Source: Clostridiaceae bacterium (GTDB lineage: Bacteria > Bacillota > Clostridia > Acetivibrionales > DTU013). Taken from it: a stretch of 64,000 nucleotides of DNA. Below the pieces are notes generated by a model. The model saw only the letters and a list, made by a program, of their open reading frames with translations, was not told where the DNA came from and searched no databases. Below are positions 31,074 through 41,054 of this stretch, one piece after another. Each line of letters opens with the position of its first letter. Position 1 is the stretch's first letter. A program made the translations under genes and the position numbers. The DNA is taken from positions 1-64,000 of the forward strand of contig JAAYPO010000082.1 in the NCBI GenBank assembly GCA_012519745.1, given 5' to 3'.

Positions 31074-31694
31074 TCATATAGTAACGATCAAAGGCGGCAT
31101 CAGACGAATCGATGAGGGCTGAGGAGAATTGAGTATCAGCCCTTCCGCCAGGCATGCCGCCACAAATGCTTTTCCTGTCGGCTCAGGAAGGTCAAAGGCA
31201 ATCAGCAAACCTGAGCCGCGTATATTTTTTATTGGATATTGCTGCATCAGCTCACCAAGCTGCTCCTTAATATAGTCGCCCATTATCTCAGCTCGTTCAG
31301 GCAGATTCTTGCCTATGACCTCATTTATAACGGCAAGCCCTACTGCCATTGCCAGAGGCTGGCCCGTATATGTACCACCCTGGTCACCTGCGTCGAATAT
31401 ATTATATTTCTCTTTCGTCAGCATGGCTGAGAGCGGAAAGCCTCCGCCAATACCCTTGGCCAGTGTCATTATATCGGGTTCGATGCCGTAATGTTCGTAT
31501 GCGAACATCTTTCCAGTTCTGCCGATACCAGTCTGTATCTCATCAAATATTAGCAGTATGCCTTTTTCATCACACAGCTTGCGAAGCTTCCTTAGAGAGG
31601 CGCTTCGGCAATAGGCGGGGATAAGCTGATTTGCCCGCCTGTCAGGCGGCAGGAATAAAACCATTGAACGGGTGGATGCAACAGCCTTCATCAT
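31074..31694 (-). pseudogene. Truncated class-III aminotransferase remnant (acetylornithine aminotransferase-like)
   Basis: LRKLCDEKGILLIFDEIQTGIGRTGKMFAYEHYGIEPDIMTLAKGIGGGFPLSAML (PLP site) present, but the N-terminal third and extreme C-terminus are missing. Confidence 0.85.
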
Positions 31695-31905
31695 AGGCTG
31701 TCAGCATTTCCCGTTTTTTGTGTCGTAAAATACGACTTTTTCATGCCATCTTTTGTAATCTGAAAATATTTCACCTAATGTGAAAAATGTTGCGTTGAAG
31801 TGGACTAGAATACACCTTATCATAATAAGTGTAATAAAGCTAAATCAAATTTCACAGTATTCCCGAAACTGATTATGTAAATTACAGAATAAGGAAGGAA
31901 ACGAG

Positions 31906-32943
31906 ATGGCACTTCAAAAGAACACCTTTATTAAAGATAAGCTTATCCTTGGAATAAAGGAATACATGAATGAGTTATCGATTGCGGCACTTATTGTTTT
32001 AATAACTTGCATATCACCACTTCTTTCATCGGTGTTCCTTGCAGGTGATAACCTGCTGAATTTACTGAGGCAGACATCTTATACAGCAATAGCTGCTATG
32101 GGTATGTACTTTGTAATACTGATCGGCGGCATAGACCTGTCTATCGGTGCCACTATCCAGGTTGTCGGTATGGTATCCATAATGATGCTGACCAGCGGGT
32201 ATTCTACTGTAACTACGATTGTCTGCGTTGTATTGATCGGACTTGTGATCGGTCTTGTAAATGGAGTTCTGGTCACTTTCGGAAAATTGCAGCCATTTGT
32301 TGTGACACTGGTCACAAAGAGTATTATGGATGGTATTGTCCTGGTGACAACAGATGGGGCAAGCATATCGGGCAAGGTGCCGGAAAGCTTTGTTAAAATC
32401 GGGACAGAATATATCGGTATTTTCCCTGTTCCTGTCGTCATCACGATGATCGTGTTCGGTATAACATTTATTCTAATGTCCAGAACAACCTACGGCAGAA
32501 GACTTTTTGTAACAGGCTCCAACAAAGTGGCGTCGTACAATTCGGGAACGAATGTGCGTTTGATACAGATCAGTGCATATATCCTGTGTGCGCTGCTGGC
32601 AACGATCTCAGGTGTCCTTACGGTGGCAAGGATCGGTGCCTTCCAACCCTCAACAACACATGGAGGTGCTACCGGTATGGAACTCAATGCAATTGCTGCA
32701 GCGGTAATCGGCGGTGCATCCTTGTCTGGCGGAAAGGGTTCTGTAATAGGGGCACTGTTCGGAGCATTGCTTTATGGAGTACTTTCTAACCTATTCCCTC
32801 TGATTGGAGTGAACTCGTATTTACAGCAATTGATACAGGGCGTGATAATAATAGTAGCAGTGATTGCCGCCGGCAGAAACAGCAGTTCCTCCAAAATCAA
32901 ACTTAGAAAGAGTAATGGAGGCAGCCATGAATACAGTACTTGA
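31906..32943 (+). CDS. RbsC-like ABC transporter permease
   Basis: VILIGGIDLSIGATIQVVGM, GATGMELNAIAAAVIGGASLSGGKGSVIGALFGALL. Confidence 0.95.
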   Translation: MALQKNTFIKDKLILGIKEYMNELSIAALIVLITCISPLLSSVFLAGDNLLNLLRQTSYTAIAAMGMYFVILIGGIDLSIGATIQVVGMVSIMMLTSGYSTVTTIVCVVLIGLVIGLVNGVLVTFGKLQPFVVTLVTKSIMDGIVLVTTDGASISGKVPESFVKIGTEYIGIFPVPVVITMIVFGITFILMSRTTYGRRLFVTGSNKVASYNSGTNVRLIQISAYILCALLATISGVLTVARIGAFQPSTTHGGATGMELNAIAAAVIGGASLSGGKGSVIGALFGALLYGVLSNLFPLIGVNSYLQQLIQGVIIIVAVIAAGRNSSSSKIKLRKSNGGSHEYST

Positions 32944-34417
32944 ACTAAAAGGTATATCGAAAATATTTGCAGGCACTCCGGTTCTTGACAATATAGACCT
33001 GGCCTTCAAAAGCGGTGAACTGCATGCATTAGTTGGAGAAAATGGTGCCGGAAAATCAACATTGATCAAGATAATATCAGGCGTATACCATCAGGAAGCG
33101 GGTAAAGTCTATCTAAATGGTAAGGAAGTACACTTTGCCACTCCAAATAGTGCACAAAAAGCTGGTATCAGTACACTGTTTCAGGAGATTCAGGAGATAC
33201 CTGAAATGACAGTGGCAGAAAACGTATTCCTTGGTCGTGAACCAAGATACAAAAACTCACCCATCGTTGACACAAAGCAGCTGAAGAGTGAGGCTGAGAA
33301 GCTTGTTAAAAGGCTCGGACTCAACATAGATGTCAGTACAAAGATGCGAGAGCTGCCTGTATCGTCGAGAAAAATGGTCGAGATAGCCAGGGCTATGAAT
33401 CATCAAGCTTCAGTAGTAATAATGGATGAACCCACTGCCAATCTGAATGCGGAGGAAATGGCTGCGCTTTTTAGAATGATAGATGAACTGAAAAAGAACC
33501 GGACGACTATCATATATATTTCACACCGTATGAATGAGGTTTTCAGCCTGGCTGATCGTGTAACGGTGCTTCGTGACGGAAAACTAATCGCTACACTCAA
33601 CAATGATCAGTATGATGAAAAGAGCCTGATCGCACTGATGATTGGACGTGAGCTTACCGATCTTTATCCGGAACGAGAACATAGTATCAAGGAGGTCGTA
33701 CTGGAGGTCAAAAATTTATCACTCGGTGAGCACTTCAAAAATGTTTCATTTGATGTACACAAGGGTGAGGTGCTTGGTCTTGCAGGGCTGGATGCATCAG
33801 GCGCAAATGCTGTGACGAAAACCATATTCGGATTGTGCGGTAAACCGGAGGGAAAGGTGTTCCTCAATGGAGCGGAGCTGGATATAGTAAATCCGTCGAC
33901 AAGCATAAAGCAAGGGATGGCGTTCCTGACAGAGGACAGAAAAACACAAGGATTGTTCCTGAATCAGAATATGGTCAACAATTTCACTATCAGTGCACTG
34001 GCTAAGGTGTTCAGCAACAGAGCATTTATGAAAAAGAAGAAGGAAAGGCTTGAAAGCAACAAAATGGTCGATAAGCTGCAGATAAAAACCGCAGGCCTTC
34101 ATACCCGGCTTTCTGAATTAAGCGGCGGTAATCAACAGAAGGTAATGCTTGGCCGTTGGATGCTGGACAGGTATAAAGTCCTTATCATGGAGGAGCCGAC
34201 CAGGGGAGTCGATGTAGGAGCTAAATCTGAAATATACTATCATATCAACAAGCTTGCCGAAGCAGGCCTTGCGGTAATCATGTATTCAACAGAGATGCCT
34301 GAACTGTTGGGCATGTGCGACAGGATACTGGTGTTCTCGGGTGGAGAACTGAAGGCGGCTCTTTCAAAGGAAGAAGCAACACAGGAAAGTATAATGCAGC
34401 ATGCATTAGTGAGGTGA
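32927..34417 (+). CDS. RbsA-like double ABC ATPase
   Basis: GENGAGKSTLIKIISGVYHQ, second domain ELSGGNQQKVMLGRWMLDRYKVLIMEEPTRGVDVGAK. Confidence 0.95.
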   Translation: MNTVLELKGISKIFAGTPVLDNIDLAFKSGELHALVGENGAGKSTLIKIISGVYHQEAGKVYLNGKEVHFATPNSAQKAGISTLFQEIQEIPEMTVAENVFLGREPRYKNSPIVDTKQLKSEAEKLVKRLGLNIDVSTKMRELPVSSRKMVEIARAMNHQASVVIMDEPTANLNAEEMAALFRMIDELKKNRTTIIYISHRMNEVFSLADRVTVLRDGKLIATLNNDQYDEKSLIALMIGRELTDLYPEREHSIKEVVLEVKNLSLGEHFKNVSFDVHKGEVLGLAGLDASGANAVTKTIFGLCGKPEGKVFLNGAELDIVNPSTSIKQGMAFLTEDRKTQGLFLNQNMVNNFTISALAKVFSNRAFMKKKKERLESNKMVDKLQIKTAGLHTRLSELSGGNQQKVMLGRWMLDRYKVLIMEEPTRGVDVGAKSEIYYHINKLAEAGLAVIMYSTEMPELLGMCDRILVFSGGELKAALSKEEATQESIMQHALVR

Positions 34418-34421
34418 CACG

Positions 34422-35378
34422 ATGAAAAAATTTGAGTTATCTAAGCTGTTGTCAATAATTATGCTGGTTGTATTGATTTTATTGGGCTCGCAGTTGTCAG
34501 ACAGTTTTCTATCCGTCAGGAATTTCTCGAACATCATTCAATACTCGGTGGAGACTGCATTGATTTCAATAGGAATGGCACTGGTGCTCATCATTGGCGG
34601 AATAGACCTGTCAGTTGGATCGGTGCTGGCATTTTCTACGGTCGTCAGTGCTAAGCTGGCGCTCGCCGGAGTAAATACGGCAGTTATACTAATCGTTACC
34701 ATCGTGATTGGGTTTACAGTCGGAGCAATAAACGGACTTCTGATTACTAAAACAAAAGTGGAAGCTTTTATGGCAACTCTTGGAACTATGATGGTAATGA
34801 GGGCGTGTACCTTCCTGTTCACAGGAGGGGGTCCGCTGACAGGCTCTATAAAAACGAGCTTCCAGCAAATTATCAAAGGAAAATTTCTTAACGTTCAGTA
34901 TGGGATATTCTACGTAATAATCATGTTTGTACTCGCTGGGATCATACTGTCCAGAACACGCTTCGGCAGACATGTTTACGCAGTGGGCGGCGGTGAGGAA
35001 ACTGCAAAGCTATTTGGTGTACAGGTAGATAAGGTAAAAATTGCTGTTTACATCATAAGCGGGATACTTGCGGCATTGGCCGGCATGATCATTGCAGCAA
35101 GGATAGGTATAGGAGAGCCTAGATCCGGCTACGGATACGAAATGATAGCGATTACAGTATGCGTTGTCGGAGGAGTCAGCATGACAGGCGGAAAGGGCAC
35201 TGTGACAGGGACTTTTATCGGACTGATGGTTATCAGTATCATTAAAAACCTGATGAATCTGATGAATATCGATACAAACGCGCAGCCGATTGTCAACGGC
35301 ATAATAATTCTGATCGTAGCACTGATCATATCAAGAGAAATGCTTGGAAAAAGGAAATCACTGGTCAAACAGATTTGA
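34422..35378 (+). CDS. RbsC-like ABC transporter permease
   Basis: VLIIGGIDLSVGSVLAFS, GYGYEMIAITVCVVGGVSMTGGKGTVTGTFIGLMVI. Confidence 0.95.
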   Translation: MKKFELSKLLSIIMLVVLILLGSQLSDSFLSVRNFSNIIQYSVETALISIGMALVLIIGGIDLSVGSVLAFSTVVSAKLALAGVNTAVILIVTIVIGFTVGAINGLLITKTKVEAFMATLGTMMVMRACTFLFTGGGPLTGSIKTSFQQIIKGKFLNVQYGIFYVIIMFVLAGIILSRTRFGRHVYAVGGGEETAKLFGVQVDKVKIAVYIISGILAALAGMIIAARIGIGEPRSGYGYEMIAITVCVVGGVSMTGGKGTVTGTFIGLMVISIIKNLMNLMNIDTNAQPIVNGIIILIVALIISREMLGKRKSLVKQI

Positions 35379-35439
35379 ACAGACTCAGTCTGTTTAAATA
35401 GCAGCACATTACAAAAAAGTTATTGAAAGGGGTAACAAA

Positions 35440-36471
35440 ATGAAAAGAATCGTAGCATTACTGATTTTACTGACTCTAGCATTTACGATGGCTGCATGCG
35501 GACAGACATCCAACATCTCACAGACTCCGGCAGCACCAGCGGATACACCATCGGCTGCACCGGCTGCAAATGAAGGAACTGAAACAGCAGCAGAAAAGAA
35601 TACTTTCAAGATCGGTTTTTCACAGTGCGTTATGAACCACCCGTTCCGCATAGCAATGGTTGACTCATTTAAAGAAGCAGCAAAAGCTTATGATGATGTA
35701 GAAATTGTCGTAGTTGAAGGCGATGGAAACGTACAGACTGAGATCACAAACATTGAATCACTAATACAGCAGGGCTGTGACGCCATAATTGTAAGCTCTC
35801 TTTCAGGAACTGCTATATACCCGGCATACAAGCAGGTCCAGGATGCAGGTATCCCGCTGATAATTGCTGCATCAGGAAATGCCAAGGAAGATGAAGACGC
35901 GTATAACTACTATGACACTTTCGTCTCTACTGATGAAGTCGAGATGGGTATTGCCGCTGCTGATTATGCAAACTATCTTCTAAATGGTGAAGGCAATGTT
36001 GTCATGATCCGTGGTGTTGTAGAGTCTACAAACTCAATCAACCGTTATGTCGGCTGGAACCAGCAGATAGTAAATTATCCAGGTATAAAGGTAATCGCTG
36101 AGCAGTCAGCAGAATGGCTGAGACTAAAAGCTAATGAAGTGATGACGAATATACTCCAGGCTAACAAGGAAATCGACCTGGTATATGCGGAGAATGATGA
36201 AATGGCACTTGGAGCTTTGATGGCTATCCAGGATGCAGGCCGTGAAAACGAGATCAAGATCATATCCATGGATGGTCAGGAAGATGCCGCAATGGAAGTT
36301 AAGGCAGGCGGACCCTTCAAGCTGACCATAACTAACAACTCGGATACCAAGGAAGCTCTTGCAGCGGCATACAAACTGGCTAAGGGAGAAAAGGTAGACA
36401 AGAGGATAGTACTCCCATACGAAAAGGTTACATCTGAAAATGTTGATGAATACCTTGCAAATAATTTCTAG
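35440..36471 (+). CDS. Periplasmic-binding-protein-type substrate-binding lipoprotein
   Basis: Lipobox MAACG; FKIGFSQCVMNHPFRIAMVDSFKEAAKAYDDVEIVVVEGDGNVQTEITNIESLIQQGCDAIIVSS. Confidence 0.94.
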   Translation: MKRIVALLILLTLAFTMAACGQTSNISQTPAAPADTPSAAPAANEGTETAAEKNTFKIGFSQCVMNHPFRIAMVDSFKEAAKAYDDVEIVVVEGDGNVQTEITNIESLIQQGCDAIIVSSLSGTAIYPAYKQVQDAGIPLIIAASGNAKEDEDAYNYYDTFVSTDEVEMGIAAADYANYLLNGEGNVVMIRGVVESTNSINRYVGWNQQIVNYPGIKVIAEQSAEWLRLKANEVMTNILQANKEIDLVYAENDEMALGALMAIQDAGRENEIKIISMDGQEDAAMEVKAGGPFKLTITNNSDTKEALAAAYKLAKGEKVDKRIVLPYEKVTSENVDEYLANNF

Positions 36472-36528
36472 CAGATTGACTTAATCAGACAGTAAAAAAT
36501 TAATCAAATATAAGGAAGGAGAAATATC

Positions 36529-37686
36529 ATGGGTTACGAAGACGTATTACAGAACATACCTGTAGCTGAATTTCAGGATCGTCTGGCCAAAACAAAGGCT
36601 GAGATGGAGAAGAAGGGTTTAGAAGGCTTGCTGGTATATTCAGACTCTGCAAGGATGAGCAATGTCAGATGGCTTGCAGATTACCGAGCATTTGACGGTG
36701 TGTTTCCCTACCCTGCAATGGTGTTCGTTCCATTGCATGGAGACCCGATACTATTTGCCGAAGGCAGTCTTGTAGGTTATGCCGAGGACAAGACATGGTT
36801 CGATGATACCCGCGGCATAAGACAGGAGCTTGGCAATGTTGTACGCGATTTTGCCTCAAAGCATCCCGGAGCTAAAATCGGCCTCAGTGGTGCGAAATAC
36901 TGCGCATTGGAATTCTACGAACAGATAATGGCAAATATCGGCTCTGCAAAGCTTGAGAAGACAATGCTCATCGAACAGCTCAAATCTGTTAAGAGCGAAC
37001 GTGAAATCCGCAATATGAAGGTAGCAGGTGACATTGCAGACAAGGGACTCTGGAAAATCAAGGAATTGCTTGAAACTGAGAAGGACCTTACGGAACGTGA
37101 AGTAGCACGGCAGGCAATGGCTGAGATGTTCCGACTCGGAGCAGATACAAAATCATTCGATATAATGGTGCAGTCTGGTGTAAATGCAGAGAAATACTTC
37201 CTTGCATATCCGTCAGATAAGATAGTCAAGAGAGGCGAAATAATACTTGTTGATATCGGTGTAAGGTTCAATGACTATTCCTCGGATATGGCCAGAGGAA
37301 TCGAGTATGGAGAAATGACCGACGAGCAGCACAGACTCGCAGAAACCTGCCTCAAGGCATGGGAAGCCGGAATGGCAGCGCTCAGGCCGGGAATGACCGG
37401 CAGGGAGGCTGATGTAGCTGCAAATGAAGTGATACACAATGCAGGCTATGATCACTCGGCAGGAGAGGGACGCGGATGTGCCCACTCCACCGGTATGGAC
37501 CCCGAAGAGGAAATCCCGACCATCGGACCGGAAAGCGATGATATTCTGCAGGTCAACCAGACATTCTGCTTTGAGATCACATTGCTTGAACCAGGTGTGG
37601 GCGGAACCCGGATAGAAGACACATGCGTACTGCGATCTGACGGTGTTGAAAGCCTTACCAATTTCCCGAGAGTTAATAGATGGTAG
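36529..37686 (+). CDS. M24 (aminopeptidase P / prolidase / creatinase) family metallohydrolase
   Basis: IILVDIGVRFNDYSSDMARGI, HSTGMDPEEEIP, FEITLLEPGVGGTRIEDTCVL: candidate D/D/H/E/E metal ligands all present. Confidence 0.92.
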   Translation: MGYEDVLQNIPVAEFQDRLAKTKAEMEKKGLEGLLVYSDSARMSNVRWLADYRAFDGVFPYPAMVFVPLHGDPILFAEGSLVGYAEDKTWFDDTRGIRQELGNVVRDFASKHPGAKIGLSGAKYCALEFYEQIMANIGSAKLEKTMLIEQLKSVKSEREIRNMKVAGDIADKGLWKIKELLETEKDLTEREVARQAMAEMFRLGADTKSFDIMVQSGVNAEKYFLAYPSDKIVKRGEIILVDIGVRFNDYSSDMARGIEYGEMTDEQHRLAETCLKAWEAGMAALRPGMTGREADVAANEVIHNAGYDHSAGEGRGCAHSTGMDPEEEIPTIGPESDDILQVNQTFCFEITLLEPGVGGTRIEDTCVLRSDGVESLTNFPRVNRW

Positions 37687-37697
37687 AAACTTACTGC

Positions 37698-37736
37698 AAG
37701 ATCTTGGCCTTGTCCTATGACAAGGTCAAGGTCTTT
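37698..37736 (+). terminator. Strong Rho-independent terminator after the M24 gene
   Basis: AAGATCTTGGCCTTGTCctatGACAAGGTCAAGGTCTTTC. Confidence 0.88.
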
Positions 37737-37849
37737 CTACATATTTTGATGTTGTGGACAAACTTCAATAATGGTAACATAAAATTAAGCGGCATAATAT
37801 GCAAGGCTCCGGGGTCTGCCGGAAATATGATCAGCATCGTGGTGGCGAA

Positions 37850-39469
37850 ATGAAAAGGGAAGTTCTTGGCTTACACAATGTTTCATACAAAACGGCCGCC
37901 GAATCGATACTGAACCATGTTACCTTCAGCCTGTATGAAGGAGAGGTTCTCGGGATTGTCGGAATAAATGCGGCTGGAAAGAGTACTCTGGCAAAAATCA
38001 TTGCAGGTGTCCTTGAACCGACCATGGGGCAGGTCAATTCAGGCCTGGCTGACGACATTGAAAGCGCTGGCAGCAAAAGGCCTGGCAGAATCGATACGGA
38101 CAGTTCGGGTAAAGGCAGTATGAGATTGGGTATTGGGTATATCAGTGAAGCACCGGATCTGCTTGCGAACATGACAGTGGCGGAAAACCTTTTTCTTGGC
38201 GAAAATGAATACCATGGAATTTTCCTTAACCATATCAAACTAAAAAAGCAGGCCCAAAATGTGCTAAGTGGGTTCGGTCTGGACATCAATCCATCGCTGA
38301 CGGCAGCGGAACTGACATATCCGCAGAAGAAGCTGGTACATATAGCAAGGCAGCTTATACATCCTCCGAGGGTCATCGTTATTGATGAGCTGACAGATGG
38401 ATTTTCAGAGAAAGAAATAGATATGCTTTATGATATCATACGCAATGTAATTAGCAAAGGAACTTCTGTTGTATATACGGCGCATAACTATATTGAAGCT
38501 ATGAGATTTTCAGACAGACTGCTCATTATGAGAGACGGAGTCATCGTAGCCGAATTCAAAAGCCCTTACAGTGATAAGGAGACAATCCGCAGGACGGTCT
38601 ACCATACAGATACGCCGGCAAGCCCTCACCGGATATATCCCGCAGATACCGCAGAAGAAAACACGGCTCAGTCCGGTGTAAATCTTACTGATACGGGATC
38701 AGATGATATAATATTTGAGACCGCTGCAGTGCCGGTGTTTGAGGTTCAACATTTATACTCGCAGCATATCAGCAATGTTTCGTTTGTGTTGAATAAAGGT
38801 GAGATACTTGGAGTCACAGGTTTTATCGGAAGCGGCAAAACAGAGCTCGCCAAGTGCATTGGTGGTCATATACCATACTATTCAGGCGGACTTGTATTAA
38901 ACGGGAAGCCGATAAGCTGCCGCAGTCCGAAACAGGCAATTGCAAATAAGATATGCCTGTGCCTGGAGGACCGTAAAGAAATGCTGCTGCCATTATCCCA
39001 GTCAATTAGGACGAACCTGTCCATGATGGTGCTGGACAGGATAAGTAAATGGTCTTTCATCAAAAAAAACAGGGAGAAACTGCTGGCGGATGAGTACAGC
39101 GCAAGGTTCGGTATAGGAATGGATGGCGACAGGAGAACCGGCGAACTGAATAATGCAGCGCTGACAAAGCTTACCATAGCCAAGTGCATGGTTATTAATC
39201 CGAAACTGATTATTCTTGACGAACCGACAAGAGAGCTCGATCAGAACGGGGTCAGGGATTTATGCTCGATTCTGAAGGAGATCAGCAAATCCTGCGGAGT
39301 TATAGTAGTCTATTCCAAACATGATGCTCTCGCTGAGATATGTGACAGAAATATCGTGCTGCATAAGGGAAAACTAATCGGAGAGCTCGAAAGAGGCGAG
39401 GCAACATACGACAAAATAGCGCAGCTTATTGAAACAGCAGATATGAAGGGGTTTGAAGAACATGATTGA
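37850..39469 (+). CDS. Divergent RbsA-like double ABC ATPase with degenerate signature motifs
   Basis: GINAAGKSTLAKIIAG and GFIGSGKTELAKCIGG P-loops; LSGG sites replaced by LTYPQKKL and LNNAALTKL; Walker B VIVIDELTDGFS and LIILDEPTRELD. Confidence 0.9.
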   Translation: MKREVLGLHNVSYKTAAESILNHVTFSLYEGEVLGIVGINAAGKSTLAKIIAGVLEPTMGQVNSGLADDIESAGSKRPGRIDTDSSGKGSMRLGIGYISEAPDLLANMTVAENLFLGENEYHGIFLNHIKLKKQAQNVLSGFGLDINPSLTAAELTYPQKKLVHIARQLIHPPRVIVIDELTDGFSEKEIDMLYDIIRNVISKGTSVVYTAHNYIEAMRFSDRLLIMRDGVIVAEFKSPYSDKETIRRTVYHTDTPASPHRIYPADTAEENTAQSGVNLTDTGSDDIIFETAAVPVFEVQHLYSQHISNVSFVLNKGEILGVTGFIGSGKTELAKCIGGHIPYYSGGLVLNGKPISCRSPKQAIANKICLCLEDRKEMLLPLSQSIRTNLSMMVLDRISKWSFIKKNREKLLADEYSARFGIGMDGDRRTGELNNAALTKLTIAKCMVINPKLIILDEPTRELDQNGVRDLCSILKEISKSCGVIVVYSKHDALAEICDRNIVLHKGKLIGELERGEATYDKIAQLIETADMKGFEEHD

Positions 39470-41054
39470 TGTTGTTATCGTAGATGATGAAATCTGGGTA
39501 ACTAAGCTTATCGAGAATATTATCGATTGGAACTCTTACGGTTTCCGTATTGTCAAGGTCTATCATGATGGATTTGATGCTCTCGAGGGAATAAAGCTGT
39601 TAAAGCCCGACCTCGTTTTCACGGATATACGAATGCCGGGGATTACCGGACTGAACATTATCCGAGAGCTTTCTGCCGAAAACAAAGACACTTTATTTGC
39701 CATAATCAGCGGTTACAGCGACTTTGAATATGCAAAGGCAGCTCTCACCTACGGCGCAGTCGGTTATTTGCTCAAGCCCATCGACAAAAAGGAACTTGAA
39801 AAAATACTGATAAAGGTAAAGGATATGATATCGGCTGAAGGTTCAAGACAACAGGATATCCTCAATCTGAAAATAACTTACGATAATGCTATTGACAAGC
39901 TTAGAGAGCAGTACTTCGAAAAAATATTCGAAGGTGTTGTAGATGAAAGCATTTCGATCGAAAAAATAAACAGCGAACTTAATTTGAACTTCCATGAAGG
40001 TACCTTTCAGGTGCTTGAAATAGTATACGGACAGGTCGACAACGAGGCCCAGGTGGTGGAAAGGGTTCTTAAAAACCTGTGGGAATGCGGACTGCCCTCA
40101 TTATGCATTGCAATAGTTGCCCTGAATATCAACCATAAGATCGTTATAATACTTAATTACAAGCGGGAGCTTGCCGAATCTGCCGGGAAATGCATCAGGG
40201 ATTTCTTTGGGAGCGTCCTGGAAGACAGAATCACAAAGGAATTGGTTCTGTCAATCGGGACTGAGGAACAGTCGATTTCCGGGCTGCGCAGTTCATACAG
40301 CAGTGCTAAATTGATCTGTTTCGCACGGCTGACCCAGGGTGTCAATCGAATATTCGACTGCAGGGATTTTCTGCAGCTGGAAAACAGCACCCCGCCCGAT
40401 CCCGAGTTCGACGTAGAGCTGAAGCAGGCCTTGAACAGCAATGACAAGGCACTGGTAGTTTCTATGATCAGCAAAAAGATTATGGAACTGACCATAGTTA
40501 ACGCCAAAAATCCTGTAACGCTGTACAACGGAATAATGTACATTCTCAAGCTGTTATCCGGCAACATCTTCGGAACTTCTAAGAAACCCGATGAATGGCA
40601 GGACTATTTCGAAGAAAAAAGAGTCAGAATAGAGTCATCTGTAGGGAAAGCAGCTATACTGGTCCTGTTCTCCGAAATCGCTGAGGATATAATCAGCCTC
40701 AAGTCAAATGATGAACTTAACAAGAACAAAATCATGATAGAAGACGCTAAAAGGTATATCGACAGCAACTATATGTGTGATATAGGCCTTGAAGACGTTT
40801 CAAAAACCGTGCAATTGAATCCAAACTATTTCTGTGAGCTGTTTCGCAAGGAAACGGGTTACAATTTCAAAGAGTATATTTCTCTGCGAAGAATGGAAGC
40901 TGCAAAAGAACTGCTCAAGAATATTTCATACAAGCTGTCGGACATATCCTCGCTTGTAGGCTATAATGATGCTAAATATTTCAGCAGAACATTCAAGAAA
41001 TATGTTGGCATTACTCCTTCAGAATACAGAAAGTTAATGGTTGGATATGAATAG
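39462..41054 (+). CDS. YesN-like response regulator with AraC-type HTH
   Basis: MIDVVIVDDEIWVTKLIENII...DLVFTDIRMPGITGLNII...LLKPIDKKEL; SKTVQLNPNYFCELFRKETGYNFKEY...VGYNDAKYFSRTFKKYVGITPSEYRK. Confidence 0.95.
   Translation: MIDVVIVDDEIWVTKLIENIIDWNSYGFRIVKVYHDGFDALEGIKLLKPDLVFTDIRMPGITGLNIIRELSAENKDTLFAIISGYSDFEYAKAALTYGAVGYLLKPIDKKELEKILIKVKDMISAEGSRQQDILNLKITYDNAIDKLREQYFEKIFEGVVDESISIEKINSELNLNFHEGTFQVLEIVYGQVDNEAQVVERVLKNLWECGLPSLCIAIVALNINHKIVIILNYKRELAESAGKCIRDFFGSVLEDRITKELVLSIGTEEQSISGLRSSYSSAKLICFARLTQGVNRIFDCRDFLQLENSTPPDPEFDVELKQALNSNDKALVVSMISKKIMELTIVNAKNPVTLYNGIMYILKLLSGNIFGTSKKPDEWQDYFEEKRVRIESSVGKAAILVLFSEIAEDIISLKSNDELNKNKIMIEDAKRYIDSNYMCDIGLEDVSKTVQLNPNYFCELFRKETGYNFKEYISLRRMEAAKELLKNISYKLSDISSLVGYNDAKYFSRTFKKYVGITPSEYRKLMVGYE

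Noticed and set aside
36529-37686. Specific naming of the M24 protein as creatinase, DoeA or DddP
   Set aside because: Family fold is clear but the substrate cannot be assigned from sequence reading alone
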